A stretch of DNA of 64,000 bases from Coprococcus comes ATCC 27758 (GCF_025149785.1 NZ_CP102277.1:1550001-1614000); one strand, 5' to 3'. Positions 53,493 through 63,190 are shown, counted from the stretch's first letter. Translations and numbers: made by a program. Notes: generated by a model from the letters alone, not told the origin.

Positions 53493-54557
53493 ATGGGGAA
53501 AAAACGGATTCGGGACTTTGGGATTGTACCCGGAAGAGTAAAAACAGGAGAAAGGAATGCGATTACGGACGTGCCAGGTGTACGGGTAGGGCATTGTACG
53601 GTGAAGACAGAAGAAAATCATACCGGTGTAACCGTGATCGTTCCTGGACCGGACAATGCATTTGCCAAACACTATACGGCAGCTGCATACATTCATAATG
53701 GATTTGGAAAAAGTGCTGGCGTGGTGCAGGTAGAGGAACTGGGGACCCTCGAGACACCCATTGCTCTTACCAATACCTTAAATGTCGGAAAGGTTTTGGA
53801 TGCAATGGTTGATGTCGTGATCGAACAGAGCCGTAAGGACGGAATTGAGCCACAGAGTATCAATCCGGTTGTTGGCGAGTGCAATGACTGCCGGATCAAT
53901 CATATCCAGAAACGGGCGATTGGCGAAAAGGAAGTGCGTGAGGCTTTTGCGGCAGCATCAGAAGAATTCGAAGAAGGTGATGTAGGTGCCGGTGCCGGTA
54001 CGACATGCTATGGCATGAAGGGGGGAATCGGTTCTGCATCCCGCGTGATCACGATTGGTGAAAAAGAATACACCATTGGTGTTCTGGTTCAGTCAAACTT
54101 TGGTGCAACGGAAGATTTTGTACTGAACGGAGAAGCTGTTGGTCCGAAGATTCTGGAATGGAAGCAGGAAAAGAGTGATATGGCTGCATCTGAAGAAGAT
54201 AAAGGTTCTATTATGAGTATTCTGGCTACAGACCTTCCAGTGACAAGTCGTCAGCTCAAACGGATTCTGAAAAGAACCGGTGTTGGTATCGCACGAACCG
54301 GCGGTTACACAGGCCATGGCAGCGGAGAGGTTATGATCGGATTTACGACTGCAAACAGAATCCCATCCGGTTATGAGGAGGAACTTGTGCAAATATCAGC
54401 AATTCCGGAAAATATAATCGACCGTGCTTTCCTTGCTGCGGCAGAAGCAGAGCAGGAGGCAATCTTGAATTCCATGACCGCCGCAGAGCAGATACGTGGA
54501 ATTGCAGGTGAACTGTATTACAGTCTTGCAGAATACCTTGAAGATAGAGAAAGCTAA
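53493..54557 (+). CDS. S58 family (DmpA-type) self-processing aminopeptidase
   Basis: 354 residues, ATG 53493 (AAGGAGGAAA upstream). N terminus IRDFGIVPGRVKTGERNAIT, then GVRVGHCTV, GAGAGTTCYGMKGGIGSAS. DmpA proteins self-cleave before the catalytic Ser; Ser of GIGSAS (about 185) is the nucleophile here. Releases N-terminal amino acids or beta-amino acids from peptides. No signal peptide. May process peptides together with the KPR-cyclophilin gene upstream, but no evidence links them. Confidence 0.9.
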   Translation: MGKKRIRDFGIVPGRVKTGERNAITDVPGVRVGHCTVKTEENHTGVTVIVPGPDNAFAKHYTAAAYIHNGFGKSAGVVQVEELGTLETPIALTNTLNVGKVLDAMVDVVIEQSRKDGIEPQSINPVVGECNDCRINHIQKRAIGEKEVREAFAAASEEFEEGDVGAGAGTTCYGMKGGIGSASRVITIGEKEYTIGVLVQSNFGATEDFVLNGEAVGPKILEWKQEKSDMAASEEDKGSIMSILATDLPVTSRQLKRILKRTGVGIARTGGYTGHGSGEVMIGFTTANRIPSGYEEELVQISAIPENIIDRAFLAAAEAEQEAILNSMTAAEQIRGIAGELYYSLAEYLEDRES

Positions 54558-54640
54558 AGACTGTACAAAAGTATAAATGTAATGAATACCAAAGTTTTTT
54601 TACACAAACTACATTAAATAATTTTTAAGGGAGAGAATAA

Positions 54641-56245
54641 TTGCAAACATATCTAAAAAAATATAAATTCCAGAATCTGCTCATTATCTTAGAGCTGATT
54701 TGCACGAATCTGTTGTTGCTTGCAAGTACGCTTATCACCATGCGGATGGCAAGGCTGGTTATGGATGGTGATTTTAAGGGAATCGTTATCTGTTCTTTGC
54801 TGATAATCGTTATTTATCTGATTCTGCATTTTCTGTTTTGGAAAAATGATGTGCATACGACGAAAGTGATTGCCTGCATGAATCAGGATATGAGAAGGGA
54901 TCTTAACCGCAGGATTCTGGCAGCAGGGACACAGGAATTAGGGGAAAATGATACCGGAGAATATATTTCCTGGTATACGAACAATTTGAAAGAGGCGGAA
55001 AATCAGGGATTTCTAAATTTCTATAATGGTGTTGATGCAATCATCAAATTGATTATAGGAACGGTAACACTTGCCATGATTCAGTGGAAACTGCTTTTGT
55101 GCACCATTTTGACAACAGGAATGGTATTTTTATATACTCATTTTTTCCCTGGAGATGTGAGTGAGGAATCAAAGAAAGTATCCGGTGAATGGGAATCTTT
55201 TACACAGATTGTAAAAGAACAGCTGCAGGGGTTGACTGTTCTGAAATATTTCGGACATCAAAAGGATTTCAAAAACCGGATCGGACAGGCTTCAGAGCAG
55301 TTGGAAAATCAAAGATACCGCTATGTAAAATGTAAGGGTAAAGCATCCCTCAAAATGAAAGCGGTAAACGCACTGGCAGGGTTGATCAATAATCTTGTTC
55401 TTTTTGGGATGTGTGCCTTCAGAATCATACCGGCTGAAATCTTTTTCGGCGGTGGCAACCTGACGTACCAGGTAAAGGATGCAATACTCTCACTCTCAGA
55501 GCTTAAGATCACTTTTGAAGGAGCAAAACCGTATTTCGATAAAATCATTTATCAGGAAAAAAACGATAAGAAAAAGGAACCATTACCGCCGGTAAAGGAA
55601 AAAATCGAAATCAAAAACCTTGGTTTTTCTTATCCGGGGCATGTAGTCTTTGAACATTTGAATATGGATTTCAAGATTGGTGGAAAATATGCCCTTGTCG
55701 GAGAAAGTGGAAGTGGGAAAACAACGCTTCTCAGATTATTATTGGGACAATTACAGGCAAATAAAGGTGCAGTTTTATTTGATCAGATGGATGCGTCTAT
55801 TTATGACCCGAAAACATTCAGTGATCAGATGGCATACATTGAACAAAATGTATTTCTTTTTCACACAACAGTCCGGGAAAACATAACTCTGGGAGGGGAT
55901 TTCACAGAGGAACAGATTGAAGAGGCTTTAAGAAACAGTGCTCTTTATGAAGACCTTAAACTTTTTGAGAATGGTTTGAATACAGATGCCGGAGAAAACG
56001 GAAGAAAACTTTCAGGTGGACAACGGCAGCGGATTGCCGTAGCCCGGGCACTTATCCATAACCGTAAGATTCTGATCATGGATGAGGGCACTTCTGCTCT
56101 GGATAAGGAGAATGCTAAAATAATCGAGAAATCTCTGCTGGAAGAACCGGATATTACGCTGATTTTGGTAAGTCATCATCTGGAAAAGAATGAGATGAAA
56201 AAATATACAAAGGTATATCATCTTGGAGAGAAGGTGAGCGCATGA
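54641..56245 (+). CDS. ABC exporter half-transporter A
   Basis: 534 residues from TTG 54641 (AGGGAGAG upstream). N-terminal membrane domain (about 1-310, type IV exporter) fused to an NBD: GESGSGKTTLLRLLLG, signature LSGGQRQRIAVARAL, Walker B LIMDEGTSALD, H-loop VSHHLE. The catalytic Glu after Walker B Asp is present. Probably forms a heterodimer with the next gene, with which it shares an ATGA overlap. Substrate unknown (peptide or drug). Confidence 0.92.
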   Translation: MQTYLKKYKFQNLLIILELICTNLLLLASTLITMRMARLVMDGDFKGIVICSLLIIVIYLILHFLFWKNDVHTTKVIACMNQDMRRDLNRRILAAGTQELGENDTGEYISWYTNNLKEAENQGFLNFYNGVDAIIKLIIGTVTLAMIQWKLLLCTILTTGMVFLYTHFFPGDVSEESKKVSGEWESFTQIVKEQLQGLTVLKYFGHQKDFKNRIGQASEQLENQRYRYVKCKGKASLKMKAVNALAGLINNLVLFGMCAFRIIPAEIFFGGGNLTYQVKDAILSLSELKITFEGAKPYFDKIIYQEKNDKKKEPLPPVKEKIEIKNLGFSYPGHVVFEHLNMDFKIGGKYALVGESGSGKTTLLRLLLGQLQANKGAVLFDQMDASIYDPKTFSDQMAYIEQNVFLFHTTVRENITLGGDFTEEQIEEALRNSALYEDLKLFENGLNTDAGENGRKLSGGQRQRIAVARALIHNRKILIMDEGTSALDKENAKIIEKSLLEEPDITLILVSHHLEKNEMKKYTKVYHLGEKVSA

Positions 56246-57837
56246 AAAAATATCTGATCAAATATAAATGGCAAAACTTCCTTCTTTTTCTGCTTTTAGT
56301 TCTTACAAGTGGAGTGTCGACCGGATATGCCTTCTTGCAGATGTATATCGGTAAACAGGTCATGGAAGGAAATTTCCGGATGGTACTGATCACGGTGGTG
56401 TGCAATACCGTTTTGATTTTTAGTAACAGTATTTTATACTATATTCAGAATAAATATCAAACCTATCTCATCGCGAAAATGAATCAGGATTTTCGAAACG
56501 ATATCAGTAAACGAATCATGAGTGCTTCTTTTGAAAAGCTTTCCTCCACGGATACCGGAGAATATTTGTCGTGGTACACAAATGATGTTCGTGAAGCGGA
56601 AAACCAGGGATTCCAGGTTTTTTACAGCTGCATGGAAGAAGCATTACAGCTGATTCTCGGAGCAGTCTCGCTTTTATTTATCCGCTGGGAAATATTGCTG
56701 CTGACAATTGTCGTTTCCGTGATTTCACTTTATACTAGCCGGAAATTTGGCGATAAGGTAGAGGAGTATTCAAAAAAAGTGTCAGCGGCAACGGAAAAAT
56801 ATACCGACAGAATCAAAGAACAGATTGCCGGATTATCTGTGACACAGGCTTTTGGTCTTGCCGAGCGGTTTGAAAGCAAAATTAATGCTTCCGGTGATGA
56901 ACTGGAAAAGGAAAGATGCAACTTCGCTGAAAAACAAGGAAAAGAAGGCTATAAGGCAATGGTAATCAGCATTTTCGGAATCAATGCGATCAACATGCTG
57001 ACATTTGTTCTTTGTGTATTACGTATCATTGCACCGGAGATTATTTTCGGAAGTATCAATCTGACAAACCAGGTAGGAAATTCTTTTGGACAACTTATTT
57101 CTTACCGTTTGAAAATGGCTGGAGCACGCCCGTATTTTGCCAAAGCCGAAATGCAATCAGTTGACGAAGAACCGAAGGCAGAAGCAGCACTTCCTTCCTT
57201 ACAAAAGGAAATCAAAGTTGAGAATCTGTCCTTTTCTTATGGCGAAAAGGAAGTACTGAAAGGACAAAACCTCACATTCCAAAAAGGTGGAAAATATGCG
57301 ATTGTTGGAAGGAGCGGCTGTGGTAAAACAACCCTTTTGAAATTGCTGCTTGGTCAGCTGAAAGGATACGAAGGAAAGATTTTATATGACGGAAAAGAAC
57401 TCTCCTCATATGATGTAGATTCTTTTTACGAGCAAATGGCTTATATAGAGCAGAGTATTTTCCTTTTTGACACGTCCATCCGTAATAATATTACTCTGGG
57501 TGATGGAGTCAGCGCAGAAAAATTAGAAGAGATTCTGGCAATGAGTGCTTTAAAAGAAGAAATCAAAAAGTTTCCGGATGGGCTTGAAACAAAAGCAGGG
57601 GAAAATGGAAAGAATTTTTCCGGAGGACAAAAGCAGCGGATCGCCGTAGCCCGGGCACTTGCCCATGACAGACAGATTTTGTTTGTTGATGAAGGCACCT
57701 CTGCGCTTGATGCAGAAAATGCAATGGTAATCGAGCAGGCACTTTTGGCATGCAAAAATCTGACATTAATCCTAATCACGCATCATATGAAAGAAGAAAA
57801 TCTTCCGCTATTTGATAAAGTATATCGTTTGGGTTAG
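56242..57837 (+). CDS. ABC exporter half-transporter B
   Basis: 531 residues, ATG 56242, overlapping half A. Membrane domain then NBD: GRSGCGKTTLLKLLLG, signature FSGGQKQRIAVARAL, Walker B LFVDEGTSALDAEN, H-loop ITHHMK. Both NBDs look catalytically complete. Tandem half-transporters with this overlap usually make one exporter. Confidence 0.92.
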   Translation: MKKYLIKYKWQNFLLFLLLVLTSGVSTGYAFLQMYIGKQVMEGNFRMVLITVVCNTVLIFSNSILYYIQNKYQTYLIAKMNQDFRNDISKRIMSASFEKLSSTDTGEYLSWYTNDVREAENQGFQVFYSCMEEALQLILGAVSLLFIRWEILLLTIVVSVISLYTSRKFGDKVEEYSKKVSAATEKYTDRIKEQIAGLSVTQAFGLAERFESKINASGDELEKERCNFAEKQGKEGYKAMVISIFGINAINMLTFVLCVLRIIAPEIIFGSINLTNQVGNSFGQLISYRLKMAGARPYFAKAEMQSVDEEPKAEAALPSLQKEIKVENLSFSYGEKEVLKGQNLTFQKGGKYAIVGRSGCGKTTLLKLLLGQLKGYEGKILYDGKELSSYDVDSFYEQMAYIEQSIFLFDTSIRNNITLGDGVSAEKLEEILAMSALKEEIKKFPDGLETKAGENGKNFSGGQKQRIAVARALAHDRQILFVDEGTSALDAENAMVIEQALLACKNLTLILITHHMKEENLPLFDKVYRLG

Positions 57838-58060
57838 TAAGAATTTGAAATGGATTTACCACACCTTTTTGTAAAACCCAATTTCCGCAACGGACAATGG
57901 GAAAAATGGAAGAAAGGGAATATTTCCTTGTTACATCACCGTATCCCATAAAGCATATGGTGAAAATATAATAAAGATACAAGCGAAAATGACTTTTGCA
58001 GAAACTGGGTACAAATAAGCGGGAAACAGTAATGTCATTGTTGCATGGACTTTGAAGTAG
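57838..58060. other. Non-coding or decayed stretch downstream of the exporter
   Basis: No gene supported. A 33-codon frame (57850-57951, MDLPHLFVKPNFRNGQ...) and a hydrophobic minus-strand frame near 57935-58040 may be gene remnants, but neither has a convincing ribosome site. The 925-base gap to 58762 otherwise holds the terminator, the integrase remnant and the hairpins listed separately. Confidence 0.5.
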
Positions 58061-58098
58061 GAGAACAGTTCGAATATATTATCAGCTGTTCTCTTTTT
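58061..58098 (+). terminator. Terminator downstream of the exporter pair
   Basis: GAGAACAG (58061-58068) pairs with CTGTTCTC (58086-58093), followed by TTTTT. 223 bases after the exporter stop; probably terminates that transcript. Confidence 0.75.
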
Positions 58099-58270
58099 AC
58101 TTTTAAATATTAAAATGGTAATGCTTTTCGTAAGCGCAAAATAATTCGACGGATTGTGTTGCCCTAAAAAACAATCCATAATAATCATTAGAGAATGCAA
58201 GCATTTCACTTCATTTTCTCTTGCTAGAAATGATAGATGCGAGCATTTTACTCTATTCAAGTTTAATAAT

Positions 58271-58474
58271 TTGAAAGTGATCTCAAAAATGCTGGGGCAT
58301 GCAAATACAACGATAACTGAGGATGTCTATATTGATGATCAGAATGATGTCATCGATTTAAGCAACATTATGAATTCTTATTCAAAGACAATATTTTCAA
58401 AGATTCAGGAAAGCGATAATAAAATTGCATCAGAAGTAGTTGATCTGTCCAAAATAGTTGATTTTCTTACTTAA
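58271..58474 (+). pseudogene. Tyrosine recombinase C-terminal remnant
   Basis: The frame LKVISKMLGHANTTITEDVY (58271 on) carries the LGHANTTIT motif and catalytic-position Tyr of phage-type integrases and ends normally at 58474 after 68 codons. The upstream part, including the Arg motif, is missing. Marks a decayed mobile element near the ABC exporters and IS scars. Confidence 0.75.
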
Positions 58475-58561
58475 ACAAGCTATTATTAAACAAGTGATTT
58501 TTATAAAATATCTATTTTATCCTTTCACTTACAGGCTTTTGAAGTATCATAGAATGACAAG

Positions 58562-58609
58562 CGGTCGTAAGTCGGATCATAAATTCTTACGACCGAAAAA
58601 CGGTCGTAA
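58562..58609. promoter_or_regulatory. Two mutually exclusive hairpins
   Basis: CGGTCGTAAG (58562-58571), CTTACGACCG (58586-58595) and CGGTCGTAA (58601-58609): the middle arm can pair with either outer arm (10 bp or 9 bp with AAAAA loop), like a two-state RNA switch, or be a recombination/protein-binding site. It sits 154 bases before the radical SAM gene. No T run follows directly. Confidence 0.5.
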
Positions 58610-58762
58610 AATAGCAAAAAAGACATGTTTTTTAACACATTTTTTTGTAAAAATAGTGGATAAATAAGGTGTGTTTTGCGTTAGAAAATTCAAATGTGAT
58701 GTCACTTTAATACTTGTAATTGTGCGAAAACACACAAAAACAACAGATAAAACGGAGGAAAA

Positions 58763-60628
58763 ATGAAAAAATTAGCATTAGATGATGATATTTTACTGAA
58801 TATAGAGAAACCTGCCCGCTACATTGGACACGAAGTCAATTCAGTAATGAAAGATAAAAATGCGGTGGATATAAGGTTTGCAATGTGTTTTCCGGAGGTA
58901 TATGAGGTTGGTATGTCCCATCTGGGAATCCAGATTCTGTACGATATGTTCAACCGCCGGGAGGATACCTGGTGCGAAAGAGTCTACTCTCCATGGATTG
59001 ATCTGGACAAGATCATGCGTGAAAAACATATCCCGCTCTTTGCCCTGGAATCTCAGGACCCGGTAAAGGATTTTGACTTTCTTGGCATCACATTACAGTT
59101 TGAGATGTGTTACACCAATGTACTGCAGGTGCTGGATTTATCCGGTATTCCGCTTCACAGTGAGGACAGAACTTTAGAAGATCCATTTGTCATTGGCGGT
59201 GGCCCATGTGTTTACAATACAGAGCCACTGGCTGAATTTTTCGATATGTTCTATATCGGAGAGGGCGAAGTGGTTTATGATGAGCTTCTGGAAGCATACA
59301 AAAAGTGGAAGAGAGCCGGAAAAAGCCGGAAAGAATTTCTGGAAATGGCAGCAGAGATCGAGGGAATTTACGTTCCTTCTTTTTATGATGTCACTTACAA
59401 AGAAGACGGCACGATCGAATCTTTCCTGCCAAACAATCCGCATGCAAAGGGAAAAATCAAACGAGTAGTTGCGGCAGATATGAGCCAGACAACTTATCCG
59501 TTAAAGCCGGTTGTTCCGTTTATCAAAGTAACCCAGGACAGAGCGGTTCTGGAGATTCAGCGCGGCTGTATCCGTGGATGTCGTTTCTGTCAGGCTGGAA
59601 TGGTTTACCGTCCGACACGTCCGCGTGATATCAACATGCTCAAAGAGACGGCACGTGCAATGCTGAAGAATACGGGACATGAAGAGATCACCTTAAGTTC
59701 TTTAAGTTCCAGTGATTACAACGAACTGGAAGAGATCGTCACCTTCCTGATCGATGAGTTCCACACACAGGGAGTCAACATTTCCCTGCCGTCTCTTCGT
59801 ATTGACGCGTTCTCTCTGGACGTTATGAGCAAGGTGCAGGATGTGCGTAAGAGCAGTCTGACCTTCGCCCCGGAAGCCGGAACACAGAGAATGCGTAATG
59901 TAATCAACAAAGGTCTGACGGAAGATGACATTTTAAATGGAGCCGGACAGGCTTTTGAAGGTGGATGGACGAAGGTCAAGCTCTATTTCATGCTTGGACT
60001 TCCGACCGAAACACAGGAAGATATGGAAGGAATTGCTGTTCTTGCAGATAAAGTAGCACGCCGGTATTATGAAATTCCGAAGGATCAGAGAAATGGAAAA
60101 TGTCAGATCACGGCAAGTAGTTCCTTCTTTGTACCGAAACCATTTTCACCGCTTCAATGGGCGACCATGCAGCCGATGGAAGAATATATCCGCCGTGCAG
60201 GAATTGTACAGGAAGCATTCCGCAACCAGCTGAACCGCAAGAGTCTGCGCTACAACTGGCATACCGCCGAAGTAACCGTTCTGGAAGGCGTCTTTGCCCG
60301 CGGTGACCGGAAGGTCGGAAAGGTTCTGGAAGAGGCTTACCGTCTTGGCTGTATTTACGATGCGTGGGATGAGTATTTTGATTATGATAAATGGCTGCAG
60401 GCCTTTGAAAATACAGGTGTAGACATGGATTTCTATAATCTCAGAAAGCGTGAATTAGATGAAATCTTCCCATGGGATTTCATCAATTGTGGCGTGACAA
60501 AATCTTTCCTTATAAGAGAATGGAAGAATGCAATGGAAGGGAATGTAACCCCGAACTGCCGTGCAAAATGTTCCGGCTGTGGGGCAGCAAGTTACGGAGG
60601 AGGTGTCTGCTTTGAAGGCAAGAATTAA
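58763..60628 (+). CDS. TIGR03960-family radical SAM protein (B12-binding-like)
   Basis: 621 residues, ATG 58763 (GGAGGAAAA upstream). N-terminal cobalamin-binding-like domain (about 30-190: FEMCYTNVLQVLDLSGIPL), radical SAM motif IQRGCIRGCRFCQAGM (CxxxCxxC, about 270), then the helical part and a C-terminal CSGCGAASYGGGVC Cys cluster. Paired with a DUF2344 gene and RNase G in Firmicutes and often also rplU; function unknown, suspected in RNA or protein modification. Overlaps the DUF2344 gene by 17 bases. Confidence 0.92.
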   Translation: MKKLALDDDILLNIEKPARYIGHEVNSVMKDKNAVDIRFAMCFPEVYEVGMSHLGIQILYDMFNRREDTWCERVYSPWIDLDKIMREKHIPLFALESQDPVKDFDFLGITLQFEMCYTNVLQVLDLSGIPLHSEDRTLEDPFVIGGGPCVYNTEPLAEFFDMFYIGEGEVVYDELLEAYKKWKRAGKSRKEFLEMAAEIEGIYVPSFYDVTYKEDGTIESFLPNNPHAKGKIKRVVAADMSQTTYPLKPVVPFIKVTQDRAVLEIQRGCIRGCRFCQAGMVYRPTRPRDINMLKETARAMLKNTGHEEITLSSLSSSDYNELEEIVTFLIDEFHTQGVNISLPSLRIDAFSLDVMSKVQDVRKSSLTFAPEAGTQRMRNVINKGLTEDDILNGAGQAFEGGWTKVKLYFMLGLPTETQEDMEGIAVLADKVARRYYEIPKDQRNGKCQITASSSFFVPKPFSPLQWATMQPMEEYIRRAGIVQEAFRNQLNRKSLRYNWHTAEVTVLEGVFARGDRKVGKVLEEAYRLGCIYDAWDEYFDYDKWLQAFENTGVDMDFYNLRKRELDEIFPWDFINCGVTKSFLIREWKNAMEGNVTPNCRAKCSGCGAASYGGGVCFEGKN

Positions 60629-61319
60629 ATTTCGGAAAAATGGAGTGATGAAGTTCATCGGACACCTGGATATCATGCGGTATTTCCAGAAAGCGATTCG
60701 CCGTGCCGAGATTCCGATCGCATTTACCAGTGGTTACAGCCCGCATATGATCATGTCTTTCGCTAATCCACTTGGTGTAGGGCTTACCAGTGACGGAGAA
60801 TATTTTGATATCGAATTGACCGAGTCAATCGCCAGCAAAGAAGCGGTCAGACGGCTGAATGAACAGATGGTAGACGGCATGGAGATCGTCAGCTTTGTGC
60901 AGATCCCGGATGATAAGAAAAGCAAAGGAATGTCAATCGTAGCAGGTGCCGACTATTTATCTTCGGTAAAAAATGGCAGCCTGCCGGAAGATCTTGCTGA
61001 AAAGCTGGAAGCTTTTTATGCGCAGAATGAAATCTGTGTGGTCAAAAAGACGAAAAAGAGTGAAAAAGAAGTGGACATTCGTCCGATGATCTACAAGCTG
61101 GAATGCCGGGACGGAAAGATTTATATGCGTGTGGCAGCAGGAAGTGTCCAGAACTTAAAGCCGGAGCTTGTCACAGAAGCGTTTGTCCGCTATCTTGGTA
61201 TGGATGCGGAGGAAGTGACCTTTACCCACCACAGACTGGAAATTTTTGCGGAATCCGAAAACATGGAGGGCAAGATGATTCTGGTTCCACTGGATGCGCT
61301 TGGAACGGAGATTGTATAG
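60612..61319 (+). CDS. DUF2344 (TIGR03936) protein
   Basis: 235 residues, TTG start at 60612 (GGAGGAGG upstream; no better ATG until 60651). Starts LKARIKFRKNGVMKFIGHLD and holds FTSGYSPHMIMSFANPLGVG; characteristic of the DUF2344 partner of TIGR03960 radical SAM proteins. Function unknown; acts with the previous gene by conserved adjacency. ATG of RNase G follows immediately. Confidence 0.9.
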   Translation: MKARIKFRKNGVMKFIGHLDIMRYFQKAIRRAEIPIAFTSGYSPHMIMSFANPLGVGLTSDGEYFDIELTESIASKEAVRRLNEQMVDGMEIVSFVQIPDDKKSKGMSIVAGADYLSSVKNGSLPEDLAEKLEAFYAQNEICVVKKTKKSEKEVDIRPMIYKLECRDGKIYMRVAAGSVQNLKPELVTEAFVRYLGMDAEEVTFTHHRLEIFAESENMEGKMILVPLDALGTEIV

Positions 61320-62510
61320 ATGGAACGAAAAGTACTCCTTACGGAATGCATGAACCGCCGGGTGCTTGCACTTTTAGAGGATGAGAAAGTAACGGAATTT
61401 CACTTTGGCAGTAGCGGAGAAAAAAAGAGCTGCCGCCTGGGTGAAATTTATGTCGGAAGAGTACGGAAAATCCTTCCGAATATCGGTGGCGCATTTGTTG
61501 AAATTGCAAATGGTGAGCAATGCTATTTTGCGCTGGATGAAAAATATACCCCGGTTTTCACCAATAAGATCGGAAAGAAGCCACTTGTGATCGGTGATGA
61601 ACTTCTGGTTCAGGTGGAGAAAGAAGCAGTGAAAACCAAGCAGCCTGTCGTGACCGGGAACTTAAATTTCACCGGGCAGTATGTAGTACTGACTTCCGGC
61701 AATCGTACCATTGGTGTATCCGGTAAAATTCACGGTGCCCGGAAAGAAGAACTGCAAAAGCTGGGACAGGACTATATAGACTGTGATTTCGGATTGATTT
61801 TCCGGACAAATTGTGTGGAAGCAGAAGAAACACAGATCCGTGCCGAAATTGACAAACTGACAGAGAACTATCACAGAATCGTAGAATATGGCAAGATGCG
61901 GACCTGCTTCAGCTGTTTGCAGAGTGCACCGGATCCGTGCGTACAGGCACTCCGGGATATTTACAAAAAAGATTTGACGGAAATTATTGTAGAGGAAACG
62001 GTAGAAGATGGAGCTTTGTATAAAGAAGTTCAGACTTATCTGGAAACGGAAATGCCAGATGAACTTCCGCTTCTCCGTGCGTATACGGATGCGTCTTATC
62101 CACTTGTAAAATGCTATAACCTGGAAGGGGCGATCCGAGAAGCCAGACAAGAACGGGTATGGATGAAATCCGGGGCTTATCTGGTGATCCAGCCAACCGA
62201 GGCGCTGACTGTAATCGATGTCAATTCCGGAAAATGTCTGAAAAAGAATTCTCATTTTCCGGAGATCAACCGGGAGGCAGCAAGAGAAGCAGTCCGCCAG
62301 ATCCGGCTCCGCAATATTTCCGGTATCATTATTATTGATTTTATCAACATGAAATCAGCAGAAGAGAAGAAAGAACTTCTTGCGTATCTGCAGCTGGAAT
62401 TAAAGAAGGACCCAAATCCGGGAAATGTGATTGGAATGACGAAACTGCAGCTGGTGGAAATTACACGAAAGAAAATCCGAAAAACACTGGAGGAAAGTTT
62501 ACATGGGTAA
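61320..62510 (+). CDS. rng: Ribonuclease G/E family protein
   Basis: 396 residues, ATG 61320 directly behind the DUF2344 stop. S1 domain (about 35-110: GEIYVGRVRKILPNIGGAFV), then the catalytic domain with Mg-binding DVNSGK (ALTVIDVNSGKCLK, about 297) and IIIIDFINMKS. No Zn-link or scaffold C terminus, so RNase G length. Processes 16S 5' end and some mRNAs. Overlaps ybaK by 8 bases. Confidence 0.94.
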   Translation: MERKVLLTECMNRRVLALLEDEKVTEFHFGSSGEKKSCRLGEIYVGRVRKILPNIGGAFVEIANGEQCYFALDEKYTPVFTNKIGKKPLVIGDELLVQVEKEAVKTKQPVVTGNLNFTGQYVVLTSGNRTIGVSGKIHGARKEELQKLGQDYIDCDFGLIFRTNCVEAEETQIRAEIDKLTENYHRIVEYGKMRTCFSCLQSAPDPCVQALRDIYKKDLTEIIVEETVEDGALYKEVQTYLETEMPDELPLLRAYTDASYPLVKCYNLEGAIREARQERVWMKSGAYLVIQPTEALTVIDVNSGKCLKKNSHFPEINREAAREAVRQIRLRNISGIIIIDFINMKSAEEKKELLAYLQLELKKDPNPGNVIGMTKLQLVEITRKKIRKTLEESLHG

Positions 62511-62985
62511 AAAAGAAGTCAAAACAAATGCAATGCGAATTTTAGACAGAAAGAAAATTTCTTACGAATATCAGACCTATGAATGCGATGAATTCACGGA
62601 TGGAATTGAAACTGCCGATAAGCTGAATCTGCCTCACGAACAGGTTTACAAGACCATTGTCACAACAGGGAAAAGTGGCGAACATTATGTTTTCGTTCTT
62701 CCGATCGAAGCAGAAATTGATTTTAAGAAGGCTGCAAAAGCGGTTGGTGAAAAATCTATTGAAATGCTTCATTTAAAGGAGTTAACACCGCTTACCGGCT
62801 ATGTGCGTGGTGGATGCACTTCGATCGGAATGAAAAAGCATTTTCCGACGGTCATTGATGCAAGTGCACAGCAGTTTGAGAAAGTCTATGTAAGTGCCGG
62901 AAGAATCGGTGCACAACTGACACTTGCACCGGAGGATTTGAGAAAAGCAGCGGATGCTACATTTGCAGATGTAATTCATGCATAG
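62503..62985 (+). CDS. ybaK: Cys-tRNA(Pro)/Cys-tRNA(Cys) deacylase YbaK
   Basis: 160 residues from ATG 62503. YbaK/ProX editing domain: QVYKTIVTTGKSGEHYVFVL with the conserved Lys, GYVRGGCTSIGMKKHFPTVI. Removes Cys mischarged on tRNA(Pro). Last gene of the operon before the terminator. Confidence 0.95.
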   Translation: MGKKEVKTNAMRILDRKKISYEYQTYECDEFTDGIETADKLNLPHEQVYKTIVTTGKSGEHYVFVLPIEAEIDFKKAAKAVGEKSIEMLHLKELTPLTGYVRGGCTSIGMKKHFPTVIDASAQQFEKVYVSAGRIGAQLTLAPEDLRKAADATFADVIHA

Positions 62986-63018
62986 AAAGTTTTCAAAAAA
63001 AGAAATTCTATTAGACAA

Positions 63019-63063
63019 AATGCAAGATTTTCAACAGATTCCAAAAGAAAATCTTGCATTTTT
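63019..63063 (+). terminator. Terminator after ybaK
   Basis: AATGCAAGATTTTC (63019-63032) pairs with GAAAATCTTGCATT (63047-63060), then T's. 14-bp perfect stem. Confidence 0.9.
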
Positions 63064-63096
63064 CACGTCAGCGTAATAAAGTAATAACTACATAAG

Positions 63097-63125
63097 TGTA
63101 GAAACATCTGCCCGGTGTTTCTACA
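63097..63125 (+). promoter_or_regulatory. Leader hairpin before the aspartate kinase gene
   Basis: TGTAGAAACA (63097-63106), TCTGCCCGG loop, TGTTTCTACA (63116-63125). Perfect 10-bp stem between the terminator and lysC. I do not see the lysine riboswitch core; an operator palindrome or RNA hairpin are alternatives. Confidence 0.45.
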
Positions 63126-63190
63126 GAAAATGCAGGTTTGCCATGTGCAGATCAGAATACATGAATTGAGAGATGGAGGAATACCAACAG

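Noticed and set aside
58154-58270. N-terminal part of the frame leading into the integrase remnant
   Set aside because: Not integrase-like, rich in shadow features and repeats; only 58271-58474 matches.
63064-63190. Lysine riboswitch before the aspartate kinase gene
   Set aside because: Only 127 bases with one simple hairpin; the five-helix lysine core is absent.
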